From: JBQTHD01 sp052390275
Lineage (GTDB): Bacteria; Actinomycetota; Acidimicrobiia; Acidimicrobiales; AC-14
Assembly: GCA_052390275.1 (NCBI GenBank)
Contig: JBQTHD010000013.1
Coordinates: 1-52,916, forward strand
Reading direction: 5' to 3'
DNA: 52,916 bases
Below are positions 24,295 to 35,415 of this stretch, in pieces. Under the pieces are notes generated by a model, which made no database searches, was not told where the DNA came from, and saw only the letters and a list, made by a program, of their open reading frames with translations. A program made the translations under genes and the position numbers. The number at the start of each line of letters is the position of its first letter. Position 1 is the first letter of the stretch.

Positions 24295-25101
24295 CTACCA
24301 GCTTCCACTGGCTCCCCCTCCTCCGAAGCCGCCGCCGCCTCCGCCGCCGAAGCCGCCACCAAAGCCTCCCCCTCGGCCGCCGCCGCCCCAACCGCCGCCC
24401 CAGTAGATGGGTGCACCCATGGCCCAGTCCCCGAAGCCGCCCTTACCCCGCTTGCGGGACATGAAGGCGAAGCTGCTCAGGCCGAACAGCGCCATGGCGG
24501 CCAGCGGCACCCAGGCGGCGTCCCGGTTGAGGTCGGGGTCGGGCTCCAGCGGTGGCGGCAGTTCACCGACCTCAGGATCGCCCAGCGCCTCCCGAATGGC
24601 CAGAGTGCCCTGGATCACGGCCTCGTCGACCATCTCCCGCCGCAACAGAGGGACGATTCGCTCCCGGATGATCCGACCGCTCTCGAGGTCGGTCAGTTCC
24701 CCCTCCAGCCCCCGGCCCACCTCGATGCGCAGGCGGCGATCCCCCACGTCGACGACCAGGACCACCCCGTTGTCCCTGCCCTCCTCGCCCACCCCCCAGG
24801 CCCGAGCCAGGTCGATCGAGTAGTCCTCGATGGACTGGCGCTCGATCCCGGCCACCACCGCCACTGCCACCTGGTTCCCCGTCCTCCGGCGGTAGTCCTC
24901 GAGCGTCGCCGAAAGGGCATCCTGGGCCCCGTCGTCCATGGCGTCGGCCACATCCACCACCGGAGCGCTGAACTCCGGAATGTGTTCATCGGCCCGGGCC
25001 GGTCCCCCCGACATGGCCACCACCAAAAGCACGGCCGAGATGGCGCCAGAGCGCGCCGAACCCCTTCCGGCACCGGCCGCCGACCGGCGCCGCCCGATCA
25101 A
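24295..25101 (-). CDS. TPM-domain (YgcG family) membrane protein
   Basis: 268 aa. Signal sequence (GAISAVLLVVAMSGGPARA), then an extracytoplasmic TPM domain at residues about 45-170 (VVDVADAMDDGAQDALSATL, DNGVVLVVDVGDRRLRIEVG), one membrane segment (WVPLAAMALFGLSSFAFM) and a Gly-rich tail with FGGGFGGGGGG and the end GASGSW. YgcG/TPM proteins commonly pair with LemA; the biochemical role is unsettled (acid phosphatase or photosystem repair in other lineages). It overlaps lemA by four bases. Confidence 0.85.
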   Translation of the reverse strand: MIGRRRSAAGAGRGSARSGAISAVLLVVAMSGGPARADEHIPEFSAPVVDVADAMDDGAQDALSATLEDYRRRTGNQVAVAVVAGIERQSIEDYSIDLARAWGVGEEGRDNGVVLVVDVGDRRLRIEVGRGLEGELTDLESGRIIRERIVPLLRREMVDEAVIQGTLAIREALGDPEVGELPPPLEPDPDLNRDAAWVPLAAMALFGLSSFAFMSRKRGKGGFGDWAMGAPIYWGGGWGGGGRGGGFGGGFGGGGGGGFGGGGASGSW

Positions 25102-25694
25102 GGCTGGGTACCGCCGGGTGTGACGCCCAGGTCGACGGTGGGGGCGGTTTCGGCCCCCTCGGCCGCCTCGAACAGTTCCTTGCGCTCGAACCCGAACAGG
25201 CCGGCCAGGATGGACCGGGGGAAGCGGCGGACGGAGATGTTGTAGTCACCGACTGACGCGTTGTAGTCCCGGCGAGCCTGGACTATGCGGTTCTCGGTGC
25301 TCTCGATCTGGGTCTGGAGGTCCCGGACGTTGTCCGCGCTGCGCAACTGGGGGAAGTTCTCGAAGATCGCCAGCAATCGTCCGAACCCGGACTCGATCTG
25401 GTCGGCGGCCTCTGCCTTCTCCGACGGCGTCCGGGCCCCGGAATAGCTGGCCCGCGCACGTGCCAGTTCCCCGAACACCGCCTGCTCCTGGCCGAGTATC
25501 CCCCTGACCGCCCCGACCAACTGGGGAATCAGGTCGTAGCGGCGCTGGAGTTGGGAGTCGAGATCGGCGAAGGACTGCTCGACCTTCGTTTCGGCCGTGA
25601 CCAGGCTGTTGTAGATCCCCACGAGGGGGCCGATGAGCAGAACCAGCACCCCGACCACGATTCCCACCGGCAGGAGCCACTTGGGACGGTTCAC
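25098..25694 (-). CDS. lemA: LemA family protein
   Basis: 198 aa. One N-terminal membrane helix (LLPVGIVVGVLVLLIGPLVG) is followed by the LemA helical bundle: YNSLVTAETKVEQSFADLDS, then QLQRRYDLIPQLVGAVRG and ENFPQLRSADNVRDLQTQIE. The last region contains YNISVRRFPRSILAGLFGF, the family signature. First gene of the lemA-TPM-DUF5130 operon (ATGA overlap). The function is unknown; likely envelope-linked. Confidence 0.92.
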   Translation of the reverse strand: MNRPKWLLPVGIVVGVLVLLIGPLVGIYNSLVTAETKVEQSFADLDSQLQRRYDLIPQLVGAVRGILGQEQAVFGELARARASYSGARTPSEKAEAADQIESGFGRLLAIFENFPQLRSADNVRDLQTQIESTENRIVQARRDYNASVGDYNISVRRFPRSILAGLFGFERKELFEAAEGAETAPTVDLGVTPGGTQP

Positions 25695-25787
25695 AACGCC
25701 ACCTCCGTTATCAATCGGGTCTCGCCGGTTCGGGTAGTCAGGTTCGGGTCAAGCAACAGATTCGGGCTGGGTGACGACTTCGGGTTC

Positions 25788-28715
<2,928 letters not shown>

Positions 28716-28818
28716 CGGGGGTCAACCTACCGCCCGCCTGTGGCACTCCAGACCGGCACCCCCCGACAGCGGCGCTAATCCGCAGCGGGACCTTGGCTGG
28801 AAGTGGCACGGTGGTCGG

Positions 28819-29472
28819 GTGCTGGCCTCACGCGCTCCGCTTTCCACTGCCACGTCTGTCCGCCCGCTGGTCGGTCGCCTCGTCCGCCTGCTGGTGGGGC
28901 TGGCCTGCTGCGGAACGGGGCTGGGCCTCATGGTCGTGGCCGAGATGGGGTTGGGGCCGTGGGAGGTGCTCCACCAGGGCTTGTCGGAGCGCAGCGGCTT
29001 GCCCATCGGCCGCACCGGGATTCTGGTCGGCCTGGCGGTGCTGGCCGCCTGGCTGCCGCTACGGCTGCGCCCGGGCCTGGGGACGGTGTGCAACGTCATC
29101 CTGATCGGCCTGGTAATCGACGTGGTCGTGGGCGCGTTCGACCGACCGGCCACGGCCGCCGCCCGGGTGGCGCTGATGCTGGGCGGCGTGGGCGTCATCG
29201 GTCTCGGGTCCGGCCTCTACATCGGGGCCGGCTTCGGGGCTGGACCCCGCGACGGTTTGATGACGGGTCTGGTCAGCCGGGGTGCGGGTTCGGTCCGAGT
29301 TGTCCGCACCGCCATCGAGCTTTCGGTCCTGGCCCTGGGTTGGGGGCTGGGCGGCACCGTCGGCGTGGGCACCATCGTCTTCGCCCTGTGTATCGGTCCC
29401 CTGGTTCAAGGCGCCCTGCGTCGCTTCGGTGTCGGCCCGGTCCCGGCGGAGGTCACGGCGGCGGCGGAATGA
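28819..29472 (+). CDS. YczE/YitT-like integral membrane protein
   Basis: 217 aa from GTG 28819. About five or six membrane segments (LVGLACCGTGLGLMVVAEMG, TGILVGLAVLAAWLPL, VCNVILIGLVIDVVVGAF, VALMLGGVGVIGLGSGLYIG). The segment GLGPWEVLHQGLSERSGLPIG and the GAGFGAGPRDGLMTGLV motif are typical of the YczE membrane family. The function is unknown. Divergent from uvrA, 103 bases apart. Confidence 0.75.
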   Translation: MLASRAPLSTATSVRPLVGRLVRLLVGLACCGTGLGLMVVAEMGLGPWEVLHQGLSERSGLPIGRTGILVGLAVLAAWLPLRLRPGLGTVCNVILIGLVIDVVVGAFDRPATAAARVALMLGGVGVIGLGSGLYIGAGFGAGPRDGLMTGLVSRGAGSVRVVRTAIELSVLALGWGLGGTVGVGTIVFALCIGPLVQGALRRFGVGPVPAEVTAAAE

Positions 29473-29513
29473 ACCGGCGGTTCGCCGCCCGGGGGCAGGG
29501 GTAGATCGAGGCG

Positions 29514-29699
29514 ATGGACAACCACGAGGAAAACCTTCAAGAGGCCCAGCCCGACGGCGACACCTACACGGGAACTCCCAAGGAGATCCTGGGGGGTGCC
29601 CCGGCCCGGGGTCGGGCATCGGGCGAAAGCCACGGCCGAGACCGTGGGTCTCAGGGCCCTCCCACCGGCGTTCTCGACCAATCCGACCCGGTGGAGTGA
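29514..29699 (+). CDS. Small acidic, disordered hypothetical protein
   Basis: 61 aa, rich in Gly, Pro, Asp, Glu, with no hydrophobic segment (MDNHEENLQEAQPDGDTYTG, then PKEILGGAPARGRASGESHG). CGAGGCG just before the ATG is a weak ribosome binding site. Base composition changes sharply to AT-rich right after its stop. I do not recognise it; it may be real because it starts and ends cleanly in an otherwise empty gap. Confidence 0.4.
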   Translation: MDNHEENLQEAQPDGDTYTGTPKEILGGAPARGRASGESHGRDRGSQGPPTGVLDQSDPVE

Positions 29700-29833
29700 T
29701 CCATCATCCAAGAAGTGATTTCGAGATTTCGGTGAAGCAGGCCAACTTAAGATTTCAATCAAACAATGGGTACCTCACGGTGCCCATTGTTTGTTATGAC
29801 TGTTCGATTATGACTGTTGGGTCATGACGTCAG
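29700..29833 (+). promoter_or_regulatory. AT-rich leader with strong hairpin before mgtC
   Basis: This 134-base stretch is much richer in A/T than its surroundings. It holds a 15-bp stem (29760-29774 with 29779-29793, one G-U pair, 4-base loop) followed by two copies of TTATGACTGTT-like units at 29794-29823. The mgtC start lies 40 bases after the hairpin. It could be an attenuator-like leader or a terminator for the upstream small gene plus an operator. It does not look like a known Mg riboswitch in length. Confidence 0.5.
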
Positions 29834-30505
29834 GTGCCCACCGAACTCGATCTTGTTGGACGTGTTGCCGTGGCCACCCTGTTGGGGGCCCTGATCGGCC
29901 TGGAGCGGGAACTGACCGACCAGTCCGCTGGCCTGCGCACCCACATCTCGGTGGCCCTGGGGTCGGCCCTGTTCGCAATTGTCTCGGCATACAGTTTCGG
30001 CGAGTTCGTCGGCCCTCGTTCTGCCAGCAACTACCAGGTGGACGTAACTCGGATTGCCTCCAACATCGTCACCGGGGTCGGATTTCTGGGCGGCGGGGCC
30101 ATCATCAAACAAGGGGCCACCGTGCGGGGCCTCACCACCGCGGCGAGCATGTGGGTTACCGCGGCGGTGGGCATGGCGGTCGGCCTGGGCAGCTACCTCA
30201 TGGCCTGGTTCACCACCGGTGCCCTGCTGCTGTCCCTGGTGGGACTGCGACGGCCGCGACGGTGGCTGCGGTCCCGCGGCCTCGCAGGCAAGTCCTCCAT
30301 CACCGTGCACCTGCGTCCCGGGGCCGACGCCGGTGCGGTCATTTCCGCCCTCCACCACCTCGACGATGCCGAATTGCGGGATCTGTCGGTCCGCACCGAG
30401 GCCGACGCCACCGTCGTGCGCGCCGAGTTGCGGGGCCCCGACCTGAATGAGCGACTGGCGGAGATCTCCCAACTCGACGGCGTCACCCAGGTGGCCACCG
30501 GCTGA
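29834..30505 (+). CDS. MgtC/SapB-family membrane protein
   Basis: 223 aa, GTG start. Four to five membrane segments with the MgtC landmarks: LLGALIGLERELTDQSAGLR (residues about 17-36), THISVALGSALFAIVSAY, IVTGVGFLGGGAIIKQG, VRGLTTAASMWVTAAVGMA. A C-terminal soluble ACT-like domain follows (ITVHLRPGADAGAVISALHH). MgtC proteins link Mg limitation, membrane ATP synthase control and survival in hosts. The symbol is not assigned because many paralogues share this fold. Convergent with the lipoprotein gene. Confidence 0.85.
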   Translation: MPTELDLVGRVAVATLLGALIGLERELTDQSAGLRTHISVALGSALFAIVSAYSFGEFVGPRSASNYQVDVTRIASNIVTGVGFLGGGAIIKQGATVRGLTTAASMWVTAAVGMAVGLGSYLMAWFTTGALLLSLVGLRRPRRWLRSRGLAGKSSITVHLRPGADAGAVISALHHLDDAELRDLSVRTEADATVVRAELRGPDLNERLAEISQLDGVTQVATG

Positions 30506-30585
30506 CACCCCGATTATTTGCAGTTGACCTGCGGGGTGGCCGAGCGGAGCCACGAACCTCGATCCGGCGTCATCGGACTGCCTGG
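30506..30585. other. Gap between convergent mgtC-like and lipoprotein genes
   Basis: CACCCC (30506-30511) pairs with GGGGTG (30533-30538), and inside it GCAG pairs with CTGC, with a bulge on one side. It may act as a terminator. Nothing else is seen. Confidence 0.3.
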
Positions 30586-31734
30586 CTACTCACCGACCGT
30601 TCGAACGACTACATCGTCAAAAACGGCCGACCCGCAGCAGCGCCCCCGGAAGTTGGCAACCGCCAGCCCGACGGCCCCCGGATCGAGCCCGGCCGAATCG
30701 GTCGCCTCTCCCACCCGTCGGTCGTTGGCGTACAGATCAATACGGACGGTACGGCCCTGTTGGCGGCAGTCAAACCTGAGCCGGTTCACAGCCAGGGCAG
30801 GCTTGATCGAGTCGGCGGGCGGGCTGGGACCGGCCAGCGCCGTGAACTTGAACCGGTCCAGCTTGCCGATACTCCAACCGCCATGGGTGTCGATAAGGCC
30901 CAGGTAGGCGGAACCAGCGGTGGTGTCGGAGTGACAGACGAGGCCGAAGCGGGCGGTGGAACTCTGGCCTTTGACAACATCGACCTCGACGGAAACGTCG
31001 GTCAAATCGGCTGGTAGCGGGGCGCCGCTCGACTGGGACGATCGGGAGTCGGCGATCACCGTCCGGCCGGGCTCCCGGCTGGTGACCCGGTATCGGCCCG
31101 CCTCGACGGCCAACAGAAACTCCGGGCTGTTGACCTGCTTCCAAATACCCGGGAGGACGGAGGCAAAGCCATCCTCGAACAAGACCGTCCCCCGAGCCGC
31201 CGGGGCCGGCGGGGGATCGCTCAGCAGGCGGTCCATGCCCAAGACCGCGAACAAGGCGTCCTCCGCCACCAGGCGCAGGTCGGCCCGGTCCAGAAGTTCA
31301 TCCAAGGCCGCGTCCAGGGCGAGGAGAGAATCGACGTTGGCCAGGACGTCAAGGGCGTCGATGACCTCGCCCTCACTGGCCCGGACCCGATCCATCTCAT
31401 CGGAAGCCGGGCCGGGAACGACGATTCCCGCCAGGTCGGCCCCATAGGCCCGCTCCAGATCTGCCCGCCGAGACACCGCCTCACCGAACTCTTCAAGGTC
31501 GATCGGGTCGGAGTCGAGTAGCCGATCGATCATCGCAGCCACGGGCTTCAGGGCGGCGCGGTGACGATCAAGCGCCGCCCTCACGGCCCGGTTGGCCGCC
31601 TGAGAATCGACCGTGACCGGAGGGGTGGTGGACGCGGCTGCGGTCCTGGGCGCCTTTGGTGGCGGCGACGAGCAAGCCACCAGAGATGCACCCAGGACCA
31701 CAGCCAACCCCAGCGCCCGACGGCGCCGGCTCAC
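30586..31734 (-). CDS. Predicted lipoprotein with C-terminal lectin/glucanase-like domain
   Basis: 382 aa. The lipobox is LVAC at residues 18-21 after a basic, hydrophobic signal sequence, followed by a Pro/Thr-rich linker. Residues 45-170 are a helical, acidic domain that I do not recognise. Residues about 185-380 look like a jelly-roll (LamG/DUF1080-type) domain: LFEDGFASVLPGIWKQVNS, RTVIADSRSS, VSVEVDVVKGQSSTARFGLV, YLGLIDTHGGW and the end AVFDDVVVRTVG. A secreted surface protein, function unknown. Shares strand with the secreted Cys-repeat protein 38 bases upstream. Confidence 0.65.
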   Translation of the reverse strand: MSRRRRALGLAVVLGASLVACSSPPPKAPRTAAASTTPPVTVDSQAANRAVRAALDRHRAALKPVAAMIDRLLDSDPIDLEEFGEAVSRRADLERAYGADLAGIVVPGPASDEMDRVRASEGEVIDALDVLANVDSLLALDAALDELLDRADLRLVAEDALFAVLGMDRLLSDPPPAPAARGTVLFEDGFASVLPGIWKQVNSPEFLLAVEAGRYRVTSREPGRTVIADSRSSQSSGAPLPADLTDVSVEVDVVKGQSSTARFGLVCHSDTTAGSAYLGLIDTHGGWSIGKLDRFKFTALAGPSPPADSIKPALAVNRLRFDCRQQGRTVRIDLYANDRRVGEATDSAGLDPGAVGLAVANFRGRCCGSAVFDDVVVRTVGE

Positions 31735-31772
31735 TATCGCGAGCGAACCAGCGCCACGGCCGGCCTAACCTT

Positions 31773-32201
31773 CTACGCCCGGCCCGTAGTCGCCGATCCG
31801 GCGGCCGAGCCGCTGTTGACCTGGAGGGACTTCGAGTTGTTGCACGGACCTGGGACACAGGTGGGAACGTTGATGTTGAGCGGAACCTGAGGGGTCGACA
31901 CGAGGGCGCCACCACCGGCATTGTCCTGGCCAGCCAATGAACCCGAACAGGCCGTGATGGGACACAGGGGCAGGTTGAGGTTGATCGGGATCAAAGGAGC
32001 GGAGGTCCCCAGCCCATTCGTGCTCCCCGAGTTGTTCTGGGCAGCGGCAGAGTCGTTGCAAGGCGAAAGGGTGCATATAGGAAGGTTGATGCTGATTGGA
32101 AGGATTGGAATCGACAGGACTTCCGCAGCGACCGGAGCCGCCCCAACTCCCGACGAGATGATCAGCCCTGCCACCAAAGCCCCCAGTTGCTTCCTGTTCA
32201 T
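31773..32201 (-). CDS. Small secreted protein with three Cys-pair repeats
   Basis: 142 aa from ATG 32201, preceded by GGAGAAGGA. Signal sequence (LGALVAGLIISSGVGAAPVAAE), then three repeats of about 35-40 residues, each with a hydrophobic strand, two Cys and a Gln/Asn-Ser-Gly tail: ISINLPICTLSPCNDSAAAQ; INLNLPLCPITACSGSLAGQ; LNINVPTCVPGPCNNSKSLQ. The repeat pattern recalls surface amyloid-like proteins (chaplins) in spirit, but I do not claim homology. It lies between a lipoprotein gene and a large LAL regulator on the same strand. Confidence 0.6.
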   Translation of the reverse strand: MNRKQLGALVAGLIISSGVGAAPVAAEVLSIPILPISINLPICTLSPCNDSAAAQNNSGSTNGLGTSAPLIPINLNLPLCPITACSGSLAGQDNAGGGALVSTPQVPLNINVPTCVPGPCNNSKSLQVNSGSAAGSATTGRA

Positions 32202-32375
32202 TCCTTCTCCTTTGCCTTGACCATCTCTCGAAATTTCTCTGAATGATGTCCTTACCGTCTGTCGGTTCCCGCTGATCACGCGATAGCTGAGCCGCCACGA
32301 ACGCCGTGATCCTGACCCGGCCGCCACGAACCCGCATGCGGGAGAAGCGACATCCAAAGCGGGACTCCCCCGCGA
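32202..32375. promoter_or_regulatory. Upstream region of the secreted-protein gene with paired 12-bp repeats
   Basis: GCCGCCACGAAC occurs at 32291-32302 and 32320-32331, 29 bases apart, about 90-130 bases upstream of the secreted-protein start. Direct repeats at this distance could be activator sites, with the neighbouring LAL regulator as the obvious candidate. No gene seen. Confidence 0.4.
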
Positions 32376-35297
32376 CTATGACGGTGGGCGGACCAAAAGA
32401 CTGGTTGAGGCCACTGAACGTGCGCCGGCGGCCACCAACTGTGTTCGCGAACGAAGATCCAGCTTTTGACACAGGCTGGAAACGTGGCGCTCGACGGTCC
32501 GAGGGGACAGGAAGAGCCTTTCCGCGATCTCGCGGTTGGATCCACCCTGGGCGACCAGGACCATCACGTCCATTTCCCGGGCGGTGACCCCTCGGCTCGC
32601 AAACTTGTGCGGTACACCGAGGAATACGTTGCGGCCCCGCCTCGGAACAGGCACGCCCGCCTCGCTGAGCACGTTCCGGCATCCGGCGGCCAGGCGGGGC
32701 TGTCCACGCTCGGAGAAGAAGGTCAGAGCCTGGCGAGACCACCCGACAGGGTCCCCCCATCCGCTCTTGATGGCTTCGCCGGCGACCAGGCCGAGGGCCA
32801 GATGCCACCACCAATCCCAATGGCCGAACGCCTCAGCGGCTGAATGCGTCTCGCGCTCGGAGACCTCGATGTCGTCGTTCCGGCCGGCCAACACGGCTCG
32901 GGACAAGGCCAGGCAACCCCGGTTGAGCCGATGGACCGTGGCCCCGGAGTCGGCCAACTCCTCGACCGCGGCCGAGGGCCGATCTTCAGTGACCACCCGG
33001 ATCAGGCACCACAATCCCCGACAGGGAGAAGGCATGGTGGTGGGCAACCTGCGCAGATGGGTCATCGCCGTTTCGAGCTCGTGATGCGCCCTACGGCAGT
33101 CGTTCTCGATGAGCGACAGGAGTGCCCGGCATTCCCCCCATACCGCGCCCAGGACGTCGGGCCTGTCTGGAGCCAGGGCCAGGGCACCCTCAACGGCCGC
33201 CTCCATCTCACACCGACTATCGCGTTGTGCGTGCGCGAGCCCGATGAGGCACAGCGCCTTAGCTTCCAGTTCGCGCAGGCCCAGGCGGGCCGCTGAATCA
33301 GCAGATCTGCCGGCACAATCGAGGGTGGCGCTGGTGTCAAACGCCAGGCCGTGCCAGGAGGCCAGATCCAGATCGATCAATGTGCCCAGAGCGGGGAGCC
33401 CGCGGTCCTGAGCTAACCGCTGTGCGCTCTGGAGGCGATTCATGGGTCGGCCATCAAGCATGTCGATGGTGCCCAGTGAGTGCAAAACCCGGCACCGCAT
33501 CACCGGTAGATCGTGCTCCTCGGCTACTGCCAAGGCCTGCAAGAAGTAGCCCTCGGCCTTGTCCGCGTCGCGCAGACGCCAGCAGCGGCCCAGGATCTCC
33601 AACGCCTCGCAGTCCGTCGCCGGCGATCTGTGTGCCTGACCCAGACCGGTAACCGAAACGGCAAGTCTCTTGGCCTCGTCCAAGTGGCCGCGGCCCAGAG
33701 CGACCTGGGCGGCCAGGCACGCAACTGCCGACATCGACTCATCCGCTCGGCCACCGACCAGCCGGCGAGTCGCATCCAGAGCCGCGGAGGCCGTGTTCCA
33801 GCGCGAGGCGCAAATGGCCGCCCGGGTCAAGCTCATCTGAATCCGGACCCGGCGAGCCACTCCCGGGCCGCAGGAGGGAAGGGAAACGAGAACCTGCGCC
33901 CCCAAGGTCTGCGCCTCTTCGACCCGGCCCATGGTGGCCAGCACCTCGATCAGAAGGTCGGCCGCCTCCTCCAGGTGCTCGGTTAATCCTGGCTCCGCAC
34001 CAGAAAGAGTCATCGCCCGTTCGAGGATGACAGATCCGCAGGACAAGGCCCCCTTAGCCAGGGCCGCCCGGCCGGCGGTCACCAGCATCTGGGCCGCCCC
34101 GACAACTTCCTCCGCCCCCAAGGCCAAGGAACAAACGATGTCGGCCCAGCCCGAGACGGCTCGGGGGTCCATGGTCCGGACCAGTTCGAATAGGTCACGA
34201 CAGAGAACTTGAGCCTCAGCGGGACCCAGGCTGGATCTGATCGTCTCCCGAACCAGATCGGAACGGAATCGCAAGGTCGCCGAAGGTCTGCCCGAGGGAG
34301 TGGCGAGCAAGGCCACCTCTTGCATCTTTCGGAAGGCAGTGAGAATCATCTCCTCGTCCCCGCCCACTACGTCAGCCACCGTTCTCCAGGCGAACTCCGG
34401 CCCGAGAACTGCCGCTGTTCGTGCGACCCGGGCAGTCACGAAATCCAGGGACGCCAGGGTGTCTCCGACCTCCAACGCCACCAGCGGTGGGATCACCGGC
34501 GGAAGCGGGTCCCTGGCTTCCCAACCCTCGGGACAAAGTTGAAGCTGACCAGAGATCCACCATGCCTCCAGAAGCTCCTCGACCAGGAACGGCACCCCAC
34601 CGGCCCACTTGGCCAAAGCTTCGAAGACCGGGACCGGAAGGGCCTGCCTGCTCCAGCGGGCCAGACACTGCGTCGCCATCGTGGCGACATCCGGGGAGGA
34701 AAGGGGAGCGAGTCGGATCAGACCAGCGGTTCGACGCGAGTGCAGAAACTCAGAAAGGCGGGTGGCCGCGGAGATCGGATCCGGACGCAGGGTGGCCACA
34801 ACCAGTACGGGGTAGGCGGCAATCCGATCCGTCAGGATTTCCAGAGTGGCCAGGGTGAAGGAATCGGCAAGATGGAGGTCCTCGAGCAGGACAACCGTTC
34901 CCTGTCGCGCGTTCTCGAGAGCCAGGACCGCCTGAGCCACCCCTGCCGGCGAGGACTCGGCCCCCAGGGGAGGCGAAGTTCCGGCCCGGCCATGCAAAGG
35001 GTGGAATGCCAGTGCAGAGCCGGCGGCGGACGCCCGGCCCAGGTGGACATCGAAGCCACGTGATTGGGCCGCCGAAGCCAACTCGCGACAAAGCCGAGTC
35101 TTGCCGAGGCCCGAGTCACCGGAGATGATGAGGGTTCGACCCTGTCCCGCGCCGGCACTCTTCAGGCCCGCAAGCAACCGCTTCAACTCCGCTTGCCGAC
35201 CAACCAGGACCGGGCAGCCCATTGCGTCGATGGCGGGGTCGACCCGGGGCAGGGACGCCCCGTCCGGACAAGCTGAACCGCTATTGGCAGCGACCAC
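32376..35297 (-). CDS. LAL-type LuxR transcriptional regulator
   Basis: 973 aa, the usual size for large ATP-binding LuxR regulators. AAA-type ATPase: VGRQAELKRLLAGL, Walker A GDSGLGKT at residues 60-67, and Walker B VVLLEDLHLAD. A long TPR-like helical middle follows. The C-terminal LuxR HTH is at about residues 900-960 (VTAREMDVMVLVAQGGSNRE, then LFLSPRTVERHVSSLCQKLD). Such regulators respond to a ligand and activate nearby genes; the secreted Cys-repeat and lipoprotein genes lie directly downstream on the same strand. Confidence 0.92.
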   Translation of the reverse strand: MVAANSGSACPDGASLPRVDPAIDAMGCPVLVGRQAELKRLLAGLKSAGAGQGRTLIISGDSGLGKTRLCRELASAAQSRGFDVHLGRASAAGSALAFHPLHGRAGTSPPLGAESSPAGVAQAVLALENARQGTVVLLEDLHLADSFTLATLEILTDRIAAYPVLVVATLRPDPISAATRLSEFLHSRRTAGLIRLAPLSSPDVATMATQCLARWSRQALPVPVFEALAKWAGGVPFLVEELLEAWWISGQLQLCPEGWEARDPLPPVIPPLVALEVGDTLASLDFVTARVARTAAVLGPEFAWRTVADVVGGDEEMILTAFRKMQEVALLATPSGRPSATLRFRSDLVRETIRSSLGPAEAQVLCRDLFELVRTMDPRAVSGWADIVCSLALGAEEVVGAAQMLVTAGRAALAKGALSCGSVILERAMTLSGAEPGLTEHLEEAADLLIEVLATMGRVEEAQTLGAQVLVSLPSCGPGVARRVRIQMSLTRAAICASRWNTASAALDATRRLVGGRADESMSAVACLAAQVALGRGHLDEAKRLAVSVTGLGQAHRSPATDCEALEILGRCWRLRDADKAEGYFLQALAVAEEHDLPVMRCRVLHSLGTIDMLDGRPMNRLQSAQRLAQDRGLPALGTLIDLDLASWHGLAFDTSATLDCAGRSADSAARLGLRELEAKALCLIGLAHAQRDSRCEMEAAVEGALALAPDRPDVLGAVWGECRALLSLIENDCRRAHHELETAMTHLRRLPTTMPSPCRGLWCLIRVVTEDRPSAAVEELADSGATVHRLNRGCLALSRAVLAGRNDDIEVSERETHSAAEAFGHWDWWWHLALGLVAGEAIKSGWGDPVGWSRQALTFFSERGQPRLAAGCRNVLSEAGVPVPRRGRNVFLGVPHKFASRGVTAREMDVMVLVAQGGSNREIAERLFLSPRTVERHVSSLCQKLDLRSRTQLVAAGARSVASTSLLVRPPS

Positions 35298-35415
35298 TTT
35301 CGGGCGTCAGAGAACCCGACGGGCTGCCATGCTTAGAACGGCCACGGACCGATTTCTATACAGCCCGACCAGGCGCCTTCCAGTTATCGCCGCTATCTGA
35401 ACCACCAGCCAATCC

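Noticed and set aside
29700..29833. Known Mg riboswitch (M-box or ykoK type) before mgtC.
   Set aside because: Too short and lacking the multi-helix layout; only one hairpin is seen.
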